Source: Pseudomonas alliivorans (lineage in GTDB: Bacteria; Pseudomonadota; Gammaproteobacteria; Pseudomonadales; Pseudomonadaceae). Taken from it: a DNA stretch of 64,000 nucleotides. Within the stretch, counting starts at the first letter, position 1; each line of letters starts with the position of its first letter. The notes under the pieces are model-generated. The model did not search any database and was not told the origin of the DNA. It was given only the letters and a program-made list of their open reading frames with translations. This document shows, piece after piece, positions 1 to 6,790 of the stretch. The stretch is taken from NCBI RefSeq assembly GCF_017826695.1, contig NZ_JAFFZW010000002.1, forward strand, positions 1-64,000, given 5' to 3'. The translations under genes were made by a program, and so were the position numbers.

Positions 1-2
1 CG

Positions 3-1355
3 CCGCAACTGGCCTTGTTCAACGAGCCTGAAAGTGAGCCGATGCCTTCAGTCGGTGACGCTGATGAAGAAGTCGTTGCACCGACACCTCGCCGCGGCAA
101 GCGCAAGCCACTGTCGGCTGATCTGCCGCGTATCGAAGTCATCCACGAGCTGCCTGAACACGAACTGACCTGTGCCTGCGGTTGCCGCAAACATGTGATC
201 AGCGAAGAAACCAGCGAACAGCTGGATATCGTGCCGATGCAGATCCGCGTGATCAAACATATCCGTAAGGTTTATGGCTGCCGGGGTTGTGAAACGGCAC
301 TGGTCACGGCTGACAAACCTGCGCAGTTAATCGAAAAGAGCATGGCCAGTCCGAGCGTATTGGCCATGCTACTCACTACCAAGTATGTTGACGGTTTACC
401 CCTGCATCGATTTGAAACGGTACTCAGTCGACACGGTATCGAGATCCCTCGGCAAACGCTGGCTCGCTGGGTCATCCAGTGCAGCGAACACTTTCAGCCG
501 CTGATCAATTTGATGCGTGACCGGCTGCTGGAAAGTCCGGTGATCCACTGCGATGAAACCCACGTCCAGGTATTGAAAGAACCAGAGCGTGACCCGACCA
601 GCCAATCCTGGATGTGGGTGCAGGCCAGCGGGCCTCCGGATCGAAAAGTCGTGCTGTTCGATTACACCTCCAGCCGTGCGCAGGACGTACCGCTGCGGCT
701 GCTGGAAAGTTATCGCGGCTACGTAATGACCGACGATTACGCAGGCTATAACACGCTGGCGTTGCAACCGGGTGTTGAACGTCTGGCCTGCATGGCTCAT
801 GCACGTCGCAAATTCGTGGAGGCACAGAAAGTGCAGCCCAAGGGTAAAACCGGAAGGGCTGATATCGCGATGACAATGATCAACAAACTGTACGGCATCG
901 AGCGTGAGCTCAAAAGCGTTAGCGACAAGTAGCGATTTATGGGGCGGCAGGAAAAGAGCTTGCCGATCCTCGCCCAGTTGAAAAGCTGGCTGGATAAGAC
1001 GCAGTCCCAAGTAACGCCGCAAAGCGTATTAGGCAAGGCAGTACATTATCTGGCGAATAACTGGAGTCGTCTGGAACGCTATGTCGAAGCGGGTTATTTG
1101 CCCATCGACAACAATGCGGCCGAACGAGCGATCAAGCCGTTTGTCATCGGGCGCAAGGCCTGGCTGTTCAGCGATACCGTCAACGGCGCCAGTGCCAGCG
1201 CAAAGATCTACAGCCTGGTCGAGACCGCCAAGGTCAACGGCCAGGAGCCCTATACGTGGCTGCGCCACGTCCTGGAGCGGTTGCCGCATGCCGCTTCGGT
1301 GGAAGACTACGAAGCCCTGTTACCGTGGAACTGCTCGCCGCAGATGCCACGGTAA
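3..1355 (+). pseudogene. tnpC: IS66 transposase TnpC, amber-interrupted and 5'-truncated by window
   Basis: The reading frame is open from the window start. It shows the IS66 transposase features in order: a zinc-finger-like CACGCRKH segment, an RNase H-like core with HCDETHVQV and YVMTDDYAGY (the two catalytic Asp regions), and the C-terminal [19 protein letters not shown] block with the catalytic Glu. At 930-932 the frame has TAG between SVSDK and [12 protein letters not shown]66 relatives normally have Gln there, so a CAG to TAG change is the simplest explanation. Both halves are in the same frame, so this is a nonsense mutation and not a frameshift. The transposase is probably inactive unless the codon is suppressed. 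Confidence 0.85.
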
Positions 1356-1363
1356 ATCGTTGA

Positions 1364-1383
1364 CCCACCTTTGGGGAGGTGGG
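1364..1383 (+). terminator. Short hairpin after tnpC
   Basis: A 7-bp perfect stem CCCACCT/AGGTGGG (1364-1370 with 1377-1383) and a 6-base loop lie 8 bases after the transposase stop. Only three T residues follow (TTTATGG), so it may be a weak terminator or a sub-terminal structure of the IS. Confidence 0.4.
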
Positions 1384-1569
1384 TTTATGGATCGCATACA
1401 TTTTTTACACATCGGCCGATTTAGATCGCCTGACTCTATCATTACTTCCAAATAGTGGCCATTTACGCGTAATTGAAATTACCACTAGTTTTCTTGGCCT
1501 CTCCAAGGCTGAAGCTGAGGCCGGTATCCATCCATGCTGATCGACGAGAGGGGGACGGAGGGCTCCGGC

Positions 1570-1941
1570 GTGATTACGACACCAATCGTGGGCGGCCGCT
1601 TGGCCGGGCTACTGCTGCTGGTTGGTATTGGCGCGGGCGGTGGAGTCTGGGTGGCTGTCAGCCAATACCGCCCACTACTACATGAAGCTAGCGGCAAGGC
1701 TGTCAACTGCCAGTCCGCCCGGGACAACCTCAGTGGGCTAGCGCAGGAGGAGGGCAAGGCGCTGGGCGAACTGACCTTGGCTGCGAACGCACGTCAGGCC
1801 GGGGCAGAGAGGGCCGTGGCAGAAGTAGCCGCCAGCGCCCAGGTCGACCATGCCGCAGCGAACCGGCTGAAGCAGGAGCGCACTGGTGGCGACCGGTGCC
1901 CGGCCGCGACCTCGACCATCGAAAAGGAACTTGGCTTATGA
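1570..1941 (+). CDS. Phage-type inner-membrane spanin (Rz-like)
   Basis: This 123-residue protein has a single N-terminal membrane segment (GRLAGLLLLVGIGAGGGVWV). A long Ala/Gln/Glu-rich, probably coiled-coil stretch follows, ending in IEKELGL. This layout is that of i-spanins, which bridge the periplasm to the outer-membrane o-spanin during phage or tailocin release. The GTG at 1570 is chosen because GGAGGG (1557-1562) sits 7 bases upstream; an ATG at 1534 lacks such a site. The 3' end overlaps the start of the o-spanin remnant (ATG at 1938), the usual Rz/Rz1 arrangement. Family assignment rests on architecture and context. With its partner broken, the pair is probably non-functional. Confidence 0.6.
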   Translation: MITTPIVGGRLAGLLLLVGIGAGGGVWVAVSQYRPLLHEASGKAVNCQSARDNLSGLAQEEGKALGELTLAANARQAGAERAVAEVAASAQVDHAAANRLKQERTGGDRCPAATSTIEKELGL

Positions 1942-2275
1942 GGCTGGTGCTGAACTCGCATCCCTGCGGGAGCGGAAGTAGCCCTCATCAGGCTTCAAGC
2001 CTCGTATTACTTGGCTTCGCCTGTAGGAGCGGGCTGGTGCTGTCCACGGCACTTTTGGGGACGTGCGGCAGGCTGAGCCGCTGCAGTACAGGCGCGTCGG
2101 TGTTCCGGTACAGGTGACGTGCTGCGCGCCAGAGGTAGAGGTGCTGCCATGGGCCGCTGCTGGCCTGCGCAAGACCGACAGCCTAGAGGTGAGGATGAGG
2201 GCGCTGCTCGCCTAGCGCAGGCAGCGGATCGGTTACGAAAAGCAGATTGAAGCTGCAGTGAGCCTCTGTCGCTGA
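1938..2275 (+). pseudogene. Outer-membrane spanin (Rz1-like lipoprotein), disrupted
   Basis: The ATG at 1938 begins MRLVL and then runs into a roughly 90-bp insertion. After the insertion the lipoprotein-like leader resumes (LVLSTALLGTC, 2034-2067). The mature part continues in another frame (codons in phase with 2063): CCAPEVEVLPWAAAGLRK, then a TAG at 2213-2215 before RRQRIGYEKQIEAAV and a TGA at 2273-2275. The protein is thus broken by an insertion, a frame change and a nonsense codon. Pseudomonas phage and tailocin o-spanins end with a comparable ERRQRIGYE-type segment; that is from memory. The lesion count points to an old remnant. Confidence 0.55.
1942..2042 (+). repeat. 11-bp direct repeat flanking a 79-bp insert
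   Basis: GGCTGGTGCTG occurs at 1942-1952 and again at 2032-2042, 90 bp apart. The 79 bases between contain two similar blocks, CCTGCGGGAGCGGA (1962-1975) and CCTGTAGGAGCGGG (2020-2033). These match the look of Pseudomonas REP-type sequences (GGAGCGG core). The arrangement resembles a small mobile REP-like unit inserted into the o-spanin leader with duplication of the target, or a slippage duplication. Confidence 0.55.
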
Positions 2276-2302
2276 TACAAGCGCACGGAGGCTCTTCAAG
2301 CA

Positions 2303-2593
2303 TCAGCGCCGATCAATGCTGACGACTTTGTCCGTGTTGGTTGATTTTGCGGTGGCAGTGCGATCCAACACCACCTTGGCAGTAAGGGTCGCTGCATTAG
2401 GTCCGAAAACGACAGAGCTCCACCCCAAACGCAAAGCGGTGGCTCGGAACCAGTCTTTGATCTCCTCTGTGAGGTAGGTCTTGTCCGTCCCGTGCGCGTT
2501 GTTATAGAGGCTGACGATTTTTTTCCGAGAGCAGTCATCGGTTGGCTTACTTACCGAACGCGCCTTTGGATCAGGGAATGTGTAGCGTGTCAT
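2303..2593 (-). CDS. Hypothetical protein, 96 aa
   Basis: An uninterrupted minus-strand ORF starts at ATG 2593 with an AAAGG motif about 8 bases upstream. An in-frame ATG further 5' at 2626 is possible but lacks a clear ribosome site. The product is basic and polar, has no signal peptide or membrane segment, and ends in DKVVSIDRR. I recognise no family. It lies between the spanin remnants and another small ORF on the same strand, in an island full of decayed genes, so it may itself be a fragment. Confidence 0.4.
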   Translation of the reverse strand: MTRYTFPDPKARSVSKPTDDCSRKKIVSLYNNAHGTDKTYLTEEIKDWFRATALRLGWSSVVFGPNAATLTAKVVLDRTATAKSTNTDKVVSIDRR

Positions 2594-2748
2594 GAGGGCG
2601 CCTTTAGCTGTAATTATGGAGCTCAAGCAGCCCCAGATGGTCCCGACAAGGTACTCGCGAAGTCCGCTAAGCTCCTAATTCGAGCCGTTAATTCTGCAGA
2701 ACCGTATAGTTCCGGCTGCCGGAATCACACGCGTCCGGCGGCCTAGCT

Positions 2749-2901
2749 TCACACTATCGACAAAACGACAGTAGCGATTAGAACCAGTGCAACAGCGGTC
2801 ACTGGGTCGAGTCCGAAGGTGCAAAGACCCCAGACTACGCCACCAAACGCCGTAAAGCGTCTAGGCAAAGCTGCTGAACCAGCCTGATTCAAAACACCCA
2901 T
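2749..2901 (-). CDS. Small hydrophobic protein, 50 aa
   Basis: The ATG at 2901 is preceded by a perfect AGGAGG seven bases upstream, which strongly supports translation of this 50-residue ORF. A short polar N-terminus is followed by about 35 mostly hydrophobic residues in two blocks (AFGGVVWGLCTFGL and VTAVALVLIATVVLSIV), so it should sit in the inner membrane. No family is recognised. Size, hydrophobicity and the prophage-like setting would fit a holin-like peptide, a small membrane toxin or an orphan membrane protein; the sequence does not decide between them. Confidence 0.45.
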   Translation of the reverse strand: MGVLNQAGSAALPRRFTAFGGVVWGLCTFGLDPVTAVALVLIATVVLSIV

Positions 2902-3219
2902 TGGATGTCCTCCTCTAAGCTGTTCTCCATGTCTCATGTAGCAGTTGGCGAGGAGGTTCAGACTTCGCCGTATATTCCCTATTTCCCAGCTACGGGTTTT
3001 TCCAGCGAGGGTGGCGCGGCGGCCCAACTGGCTTGTGGTGGCCAGGGAACCCAGGCTAGCACCTCTAAGTAGCAGAACGATATCACTCTGTCACATTGAT
3101 TGCCAATCATATAAGCCCTAGGTGAATTTTGGGGGGAATGTATCCCTCTAATAAGGTGGAATTCTGCTAAGTCATTATGCGTATAAGTAATTGAATTTAT
3201 GGGTTTTTATAAGATTTTA
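2902..3219. other. Gene-poor stretch
   Basis: No supported gene is seen here. The left part is the upstream region of the 50-aa membrane protein. The right part (about 3080-3220) is AT-rich with several stop codons in every frame, and no clear RNA, repeat or promoter was recognised. Confidence 0.5.
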
Positions 3220-3480
3220 TCAAAAAATTGAGTCAGAAAACGGATCTGTTGTATCGTACAACTCATCCTCACTCTGCCTCGTTGCAACAGCAACGTTGAG
3301 ATTTTGGTACTCGGGACGCAACCAGCGAATATGGCCGCGGGCTTCCTCGGCGGCGCGGTCGTTGTTCAGGGCCACCAGGCGGCATAACAACTCTTCTTCG
3401 GCCTGCGCTTCGGACTTCTCCGGCAGGGAGGGCAGCGTCAGGCTTGCCCACCAGTTGTTCGAAAAAATTGCCTCAGCCAT
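3220..3480 (-). pseudogene. Possible C-terminal fragment of a DNA methyltransferase (restriction-modification type)
   Basis: The 86-residue ORF contains SNNWWASLTLPSLPEKSEAQ, LVALNNDRAAEEARG and HIRWLRPEYQN. I associate this pattern with the C-terminal region of large class I SAM-dependent DNA methyltransferases of BREX/type I-like systems; this is recall and was not checked. The catalytic NPPY region is absent, so at best this is a stub. The ending (LYDTTDPFSDSIF) looks unlike that family, as if the ORF runs on into unrelated sequence. The start is uncertain: a TAG lies 7 codons upstream of the ATG. Confidence 0.4.
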
Positions 3481-3617
3481 AGGCGACGAAGACGGTTCGA
3501 TCTAACTCGTGTTCAGCTCACTTGAAACAGAGGCCAGGCCCTGTTCATAGTTGCTCTCCTCCTTGTCACATAATGGCTATCCGGACCGGGTTTTTTCCAG
3601 AACGTTGTACATGACGC

Positions 3618-4792
3618 TTAGGGATTCTCCGAACAAGTCCTCAAATGTGATGAAATACGCCTGACCACCTGATCCGAGCCGCCCATGAGCCAGATGAGCT
3701 TTTCCGATTTCGAATATGCCCGCAAGCGCAAGCAGACACGCCGCGAACGCTTCCTCGCCGAGATGGATCAGGTCGTGCCCTGGGCAGGTCTGCTGGGCCT
3801 GATCGAACCGTTCTACCCCAAGGCCGGCGGTGGCAGAAAATCCTATCCGCTGGAAACCATGCTGCGCATTCATCTGCTGCAGAACTGGTTCTCCCTGAGC
3901 GACCCGGCCATGGAAGAAGCGCTCTACGAAATCACGCCCATGCGCCAGTTTGCACGCCTGACCTTGAGCGCCCCGATACCTGAAGACACCACGATCATGA
4001 ACTTCCGGCATCTGCTGGAAAAGCATCAACTGGCCCCTGCGATCCTCGCGGTCATCAACGGTTATTTACAAGAAAAAGGCCTGTCGCTGCGTCAAGGCAC
4101 TATCGTTGATGCCACCATTATTCATGCCCCCAGTTCCACCAAGAACGAGGAAGGCAAGCGCGATCCCGAGATGCATCAGACCAGGAAAGGTAACCAATAC
4201 TTCTTCGGGATGAAGGCGCATATCGGCGCCGATGCCGAGTCGGGACTGGTTCATCATGTTCATGGCACTGCCGCCAATGTGGCCGACGTCACGCAGGTCG
4301 CCGAGCTGTTGCACGGCGAAGAAAACGCGGTGTATGCAGACGCTGGATATACCGGTGTCGAGAAGCGTGAAGAGCATGAAGATCGTGAGGTCATCTGGCA
4401 AATCGCGGCGCGGCGCAGCACGTATTCCAGGCTGAATAAATGCAGCGTGCTCTACAAGGCCAAGCGCAAGATCGAGTACTGCAAAGCTCAGACACGGGCC
4501 AAGGTCGAGCACCCGTTTCGGGTGATCAAGCGGCAGTTTGGTTACGTTAAAGTGCGCTTTCGTGGGCTGATGAAAAACACAGCTCAGTTGACCACGCTGT
4601 TCGCCCTGTCAAACCTGTGGATGGCTCGAAAACAGCTGATGGGTATGGGCGAGTTGCGTGTTTAACACGGAAAACCGGACGGAAACGCCCTCAACGCGCG
4701 CTGCATCAGGCCATTTTCAGCAAATAGCGCTGGGTGCCGGGCAAATTGCGACTCGCCGCCGCTGCGCAGCAAGTTGATCGGAGCATCCTTAG
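3618..4792 (+). mobile_element. Complete IS5 family insertion sequence with target duplication
   Basis: The element spans about 3622-4788 (1167 bp). Its ends are imperfect inverted repeats: GGATTCTCCGAACAAG on the left (3622-3637) and GGATGCTCCGATCAAC as the reverse complement of the right end (4773-4788), identical at 13 of 16 positions. TTAG flanks both sides (3618-3621 and 4789-4792), a 4-bp target duplication of the YTAR type expected for IS5 elements. It carries one intact transposase gene. It resembles the IS5-group elements common in P. syringae; no ISfinder name is claimed. Confidence 0.8.
3685..4665 (+). CDS. IS5 family transposase
   Basis: The 326-residue protein has the IS5/DDE_Tnp_1 layout: an N-terminal DUF772 region (PKAGGGRKSYPLETMLRIHL), a first catalytic Asp in GTIVDATIIHAPSSTKN, a second in AVYADAGYTG, and the YREK-type Glu region near RAKVEHPFRVIKRQFGYVK. 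The length is normal for the family and no stop or frameshift is seen, so the transposase looks intact. The gene fills nearly all of the element, with 63 bp of left and 123 bp of right non-coding end. A relic of a similar end occurs at about 6757-6774. Confidence 0.9.
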   Translation: MSQMSFSDFEYARKRKQTRRERFLAEMDQVVPWAGLLGLIEPFYPKAGGGRKSYPLETMLRIHLLQNWFSLSDPAMEEALYEITPMRQFARLTLSAPIPEDTTIMNFRHLLEKHQLAPAILAVINGYLQEKGLSLRQGTIVDATIIHAPSSTKNEEGKRDPEMHQTRKGNQYFFGMKAHIGADAESGLVHHVHGTAANVADVTQVAELLHGEENAVYADAGYTGVEKREEHEDREVIWQIAARRSTYSRLNKCSVLYKAKRKIEYCKAQTRAKVEHPFRVIKRQFGYVKVRFRGLMKNTAQLTTLFALSNLWMARKQLMGMGELRV

Positions 4793-5098
4793 GTTTTGAT
4801 GTTCGTTCATCTAACAATGCGTTAAATCCCTCTGGGACTGATATGTTTATTAGCGCTATGCAGAGGTTGGAGCAGGAAGGTATTAAAGTTAACGCTGTTA
4901 GGGGGGGCATGGTTTGGCGGAACAGATAGCGTAAATACATCAGAGTACTTGGCTGATTTGGAGAAAGGTATGCTTCCCGCTGAGGCGGCTGCAAAAACTT
5001 GGACTGGACGCATAGCCGCAAAATATGGTTTTACAAATGTTCAGACCCCCGTCAAAGAAAGATGGAATGATGCGACTACCGTTATTTTTGAAAGGTAG
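4793..5098 (+). pseudogene. C-terminal tip of a polymorphic (Rhs/CDI-like) toxin, frameshifted
   Basis: Coding sequence resumes right after the IS5 element: DVRSSNNALNPSGTDMFISA, then MQRLEQEGIKVNAVRG in the frame of 4798. A run of seven G (4901-4907) then shifts the frame; with six G it would continue AWFGGTDSVNTSEYL, AAAKTWTGRIAAKYGFTN and TTVIFER to the TAG at 5096-5098. Low GC, lack of any upstream gene body and the immunity-sized ORF 22 bases downstream fit an orphan toxin tip of a secreted polymorphic toxin. The enzyme class of this domain is not recognised. The 5' body is missing, and a stop lies just upstream even when the IS is removed. Confidence 0.5.
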
Positions 5099-5120
5099 TA
5101 ATAGTTAAAGGAGGTTTTGT

Positions 5121-5363
5121 ATGCTAGAAGGTATCAGTGAGGGTAAAAAGCCTTCTCATGTCTTTAGATATGTTATTAAAGCCGATCCTACTATTGGTAA
5201 TATGCGTCTTAGCGAATTTTTTCATGAGGAGTTTATTGATGTGGATAGTTTGGCTATGCAGATTATATGGAACTGGCGCGGGCCGGGTAGGACTAGCGGG
5301 CTTAGTGATGAATCGCTAGATGAGAAGCTGTTAGACTTGCTGAGTGATGCTGGTTATTTGTAA
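5121..5363 (+). CDS. Immunity-like protein, 80 aa
   Basis: This small acidic cytoplasmic protein (…DEKLLDLLSDAGYL at the C-terminus) has a strong ribosome site, AAAGGAGG (5107-5114), six bases before the ATG. It follows the damaged toxin tip by 22 bases and shares its low GC. Size, acidity and position directly after a toxin C-terminus match cognate immunity proteins of Rhs and CDI systems. It seems intact although the toxin is not, a common outcome because immunity can protect against siblings' toxin. The family is unrecognised; the role is inferred from context. Confidence 0.55.
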   Translation: MLEGISEGKKPSHVFRYVIKADPTIGNMRLSEFFHEEFIDVDSLAMQIIWNWRGPGRTSGLSDESLDEKLLDLLSDAGYL

Positions 5364-5512
5364 GTAACCGCTCCATGAACCCCACATTCAAAGCACTTAG
5401 CTAATGCCCGATGCTGGGCTCCCGATTCTCTCAGGCCCGCCGCCATGATGCGACCCGATGCCAAAGTCGAAAAGGTGTACCTCTACCCCAAACCTGTGGA
5501 CTTTCGAAACCA
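5363..5512 (+). repeat. IS66 tnpA/tnpB junction fragment, left arm of inverted pair
   Basis: From AGTAACCGCT at 5363 the sequence closely matches the reverse complement of about 6600-6758, including CATGAACCCCAC, the tnpA stop and the start of tnpB. At 5445 it encodes MMRPDAKVEKVYLYPKPVDF, the N-terminus of the IS66 helper TnpB, broken off near 5512. The two copies face each other across about 1.1 kb that holds the second toxin module. Confidence 0.65.
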
Positions 5513-5517
5513 TCGTT

Positions 5518-5778
5518 ATGTTAATTGATGAAAAGACAAAGTTGGCCATCTGGCGCCCTTCAACGCAAAAGTCGGTTTTGGATACTTTGCAGCGTGTGAA
5601 ATCTGCCGTTGATCAGAATCCCGGATATAAAGTTGCATATGAGTTTCCGAATCAAAAAGTTGAGGCGCAGGCTAAAGCTTTCATTCGGTCAATGGTATCG
5701 ATAGCGTTGTTAGTACTAGGACAAGAGCCCCATGAGTGCAGCGGGTATAGAGCTATGGTTTTATGCGTGTCCTGGTAA
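5518..5778 (+). pseudogene. Unrecognised fragment in toxin module
   Basis: After the tnpB stub an ORF starts at ATG 5518 (MLIDEKTKLAIWRPSTQKSV) and stays open to 5778. It includes a charged segment with AYEFPNQKVEAQAKAFIRSM. Its composition is AT-rich like the neighbouring toxin modules. It lacks a convincing ribosome site and overlaps the start of the next fragment (5732), so it is likely part of a broken toxin or immunity gene. I do not recognise the family. Confidence 0.3.
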
Positions 5779-6239
5779 AGCTCTATCTATAAAACAGCGA
5801 CATGCTGAAATCATGGATAGGATGTCTCGATTGGTTCTCCTTTAGGGTTTGCGTGTAGCGGAAGATTTGATCGAAAAACTTGTGGAGCGTGATCCACTAG
5901 CAATGGTCGAGTTATTAGAACGCATAAAAGGCTGATGGTGCAAAAGAGATAGGCGCTCCTGCGAAAGTCGATTATTCAAGCATTGAAAATCCGCCCGATA
6001 TTGGTCCCGGTAAAGAGTTTACTCTGAGGCAAAAACAAGAGGCATTGGAATTGAATAGAGCAGCCAACGACGGCGTAGTTAAATCCGATGCCAGTGGTGC
6101 TGTCTTAGCCAAACCACAAAAAAGTCAGCGCGGTGTAACTCCAGATCCTACCGCTTTGCCGTTTGACCACATAAAGCCAAAAAAATGTAATGGTACAAAT
6201 TTCAGAGGAGTTATCAAAGAATTTGCGCCTTGCTTTTGA
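5732..6239 (+). pseudogene. HNH-type polymorphic toxin C-terminus, multiply disrupted
   Basis: The frame of 5732 reads MSAAGIELWFYACPGKAL and KQRHAEIMDRMSRLVLL, then TAG (5843-5845), then LRVAEDLIEKLVERDPLAMV to a TGA at 5933-5935. A shift to the frame of 5931 gives GAKEIGAPAKVDYSSIENPP, FTLRQKQEALELNRAANDG, PQKSQRGVTPDPTALPFDHI and KPK. The last parts match the pattern of HNH nuclease tips in Rhs/PAAR toxins (…QKGVTP…VDHI.PKSKGGTN), with the DH of the metal/catalytic motif present. After KPKKCNGTNF the conserved asparagine region is lost. One nonsense codon, one frameshift and a missing end make it inactive. It probably was a DNase tip; the family call is from memory. Confidence 0.5.
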
Positions 6240-6429
6240 TGATGTTGAAAAATCGATTGCTGGTGTGGAAAATAATGATGATGTTTTGAGTTTAATGGCG
6301 CTGACGATGGCTCGCATTAGATTCTCAACGCTTTCAGATTACTTTTTAAATATTCATGAAGACTTAGAAAAAATGCTTGTGATCTACAGCGACAAGAATA
6401 TTGAAAATCCTAAGGATTATAAGTATTGA
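6190..6429 (+). CDS. Immunity-like small protein, 79 aa
   Basis: The ORF starts at ATG 6190 (MVQISEELSKNLRLAFDDVE) inside the broken HNH tip. It is acidic and AT-rich and ends DKNIENPKDYKY. A helical, partly hydrophobic middle (DDVLSLMALTMARIRFSTLS) is followed by an acidic tail. It lies where a cognate immunity gene would be. The real N-terminus may be lost or fused to toxin sequence, because GTNF-like toxin codons overlap the start in another frame and no strong ribosome site is seen. Assignment rests on position and size alone. Confidence 0.4.
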   Translation: MVQISEELSKNLRLAFDDVEKSIAGVENNDDVLSLMALTMARIRFSTLSDYFLNIHEDLEKMLVIYSDKNIENPKDYKY

Positions 6430-6512
6430 TTGGGGGTTTTGGTCTGACGGTCAGGCGCTTATGATTGGAGAAAAATATTAAAGCTCTCGTTTTTTTTGGG
6501 GGAATAGCGTTG

Positions 6513-6672
6513 TTATCGCTTGTTGAGGAAAACGAAAAGTACCGGGTCGAACACGGCAATCCTGATATTCGGTTCGACCAGCGCAGCCATGCCCCATGCC
6601 GTCAATGGGTTTTCTAAACTCGACGGACTTGGGGTAGAGGTACACTTTCTCGACTTGAGCGTTGAGTCGCAT
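6513..6672 (-). pseudogene. tnpB: IS66 TnpB fragment, frameshifted and truncated
   Basis: On the minus strand ATG 6672 begins MRLNAQVEKVYLYPKSVEFR and then KPIDG, the TnpB N-terminus. A frameshift near 6600 moves the match to GMAALVEPNIRIAVFDPVLF and VFLNKR before a stop at 6513-6515. Intact TnpB continues for about 50 more residues, so the gene is both shifted and cut. Upstream (6673-6758) is the tnpA end, making this the right arm of the inverted IS66 pair. Confidence 0.7.
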
Positions 6673-6758
6673 GATGGTGGATGGGCTTCTGAAACAATCG
6701 GGAATCCAGCATCCGGCATTAGCTTAGCGCTTTGAGTGGGGTTCATTGAGCGGTTACT
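6600..6758 (-). repeat. IS66 tnpA/tnpB junction fragment, right arm of inverted pair
   Basis: The reverse complement of this segment reads AGTAACCGCTCAATGAACCC and onward through the tnpA stop and tnpB start. It parallels 5363-5512 with scattered substitutions and a few indels. The pair is divergent enough that it must be old or come from two different IS66 copies. Confidence 0.6.
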
Positions 6759-6774
6759 GTTAGTTGATCGGAGC
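6757..6774 (+). mobile_element. Solitary IS5-type right end
   Basis: AGTTGATCGGAGCATTCC, within about 6761-6779, nearly repeats the right terminus of the complete IS5 element (GTTGATCGGAGCATCC, 4773-4788). No transposase or left end accompanies it. It lies about 12 bases from the gspJ stop codon and marks the right edge of the island. Confidence 0.5.
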
Positions 6775-6790
6775 ATTCCTAAACCCCCCA

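Larger units (their letters stand above)
1..1400 (+). mobile_element. IS66 family element, 3' part
   Basis: This is the downstream part of an IS66-type insertion sequence; its left end lies before the window. It carries the C-terminal two thirds or more of the transposase TnpC. After the transposase stop there is a short hairpin (1364-1383), and the sequence GATCGCATAC near 1388-1397 resembles the GTAAGCG-type terminal repeat of IS66 elements in reverse. The right boundary at about 1400 is therefore an inference. The next recognisable sequence is a phage lysis gene, so the element probably sits inside or beside a prophage or tailocin remnant. Confidence 0.7.
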
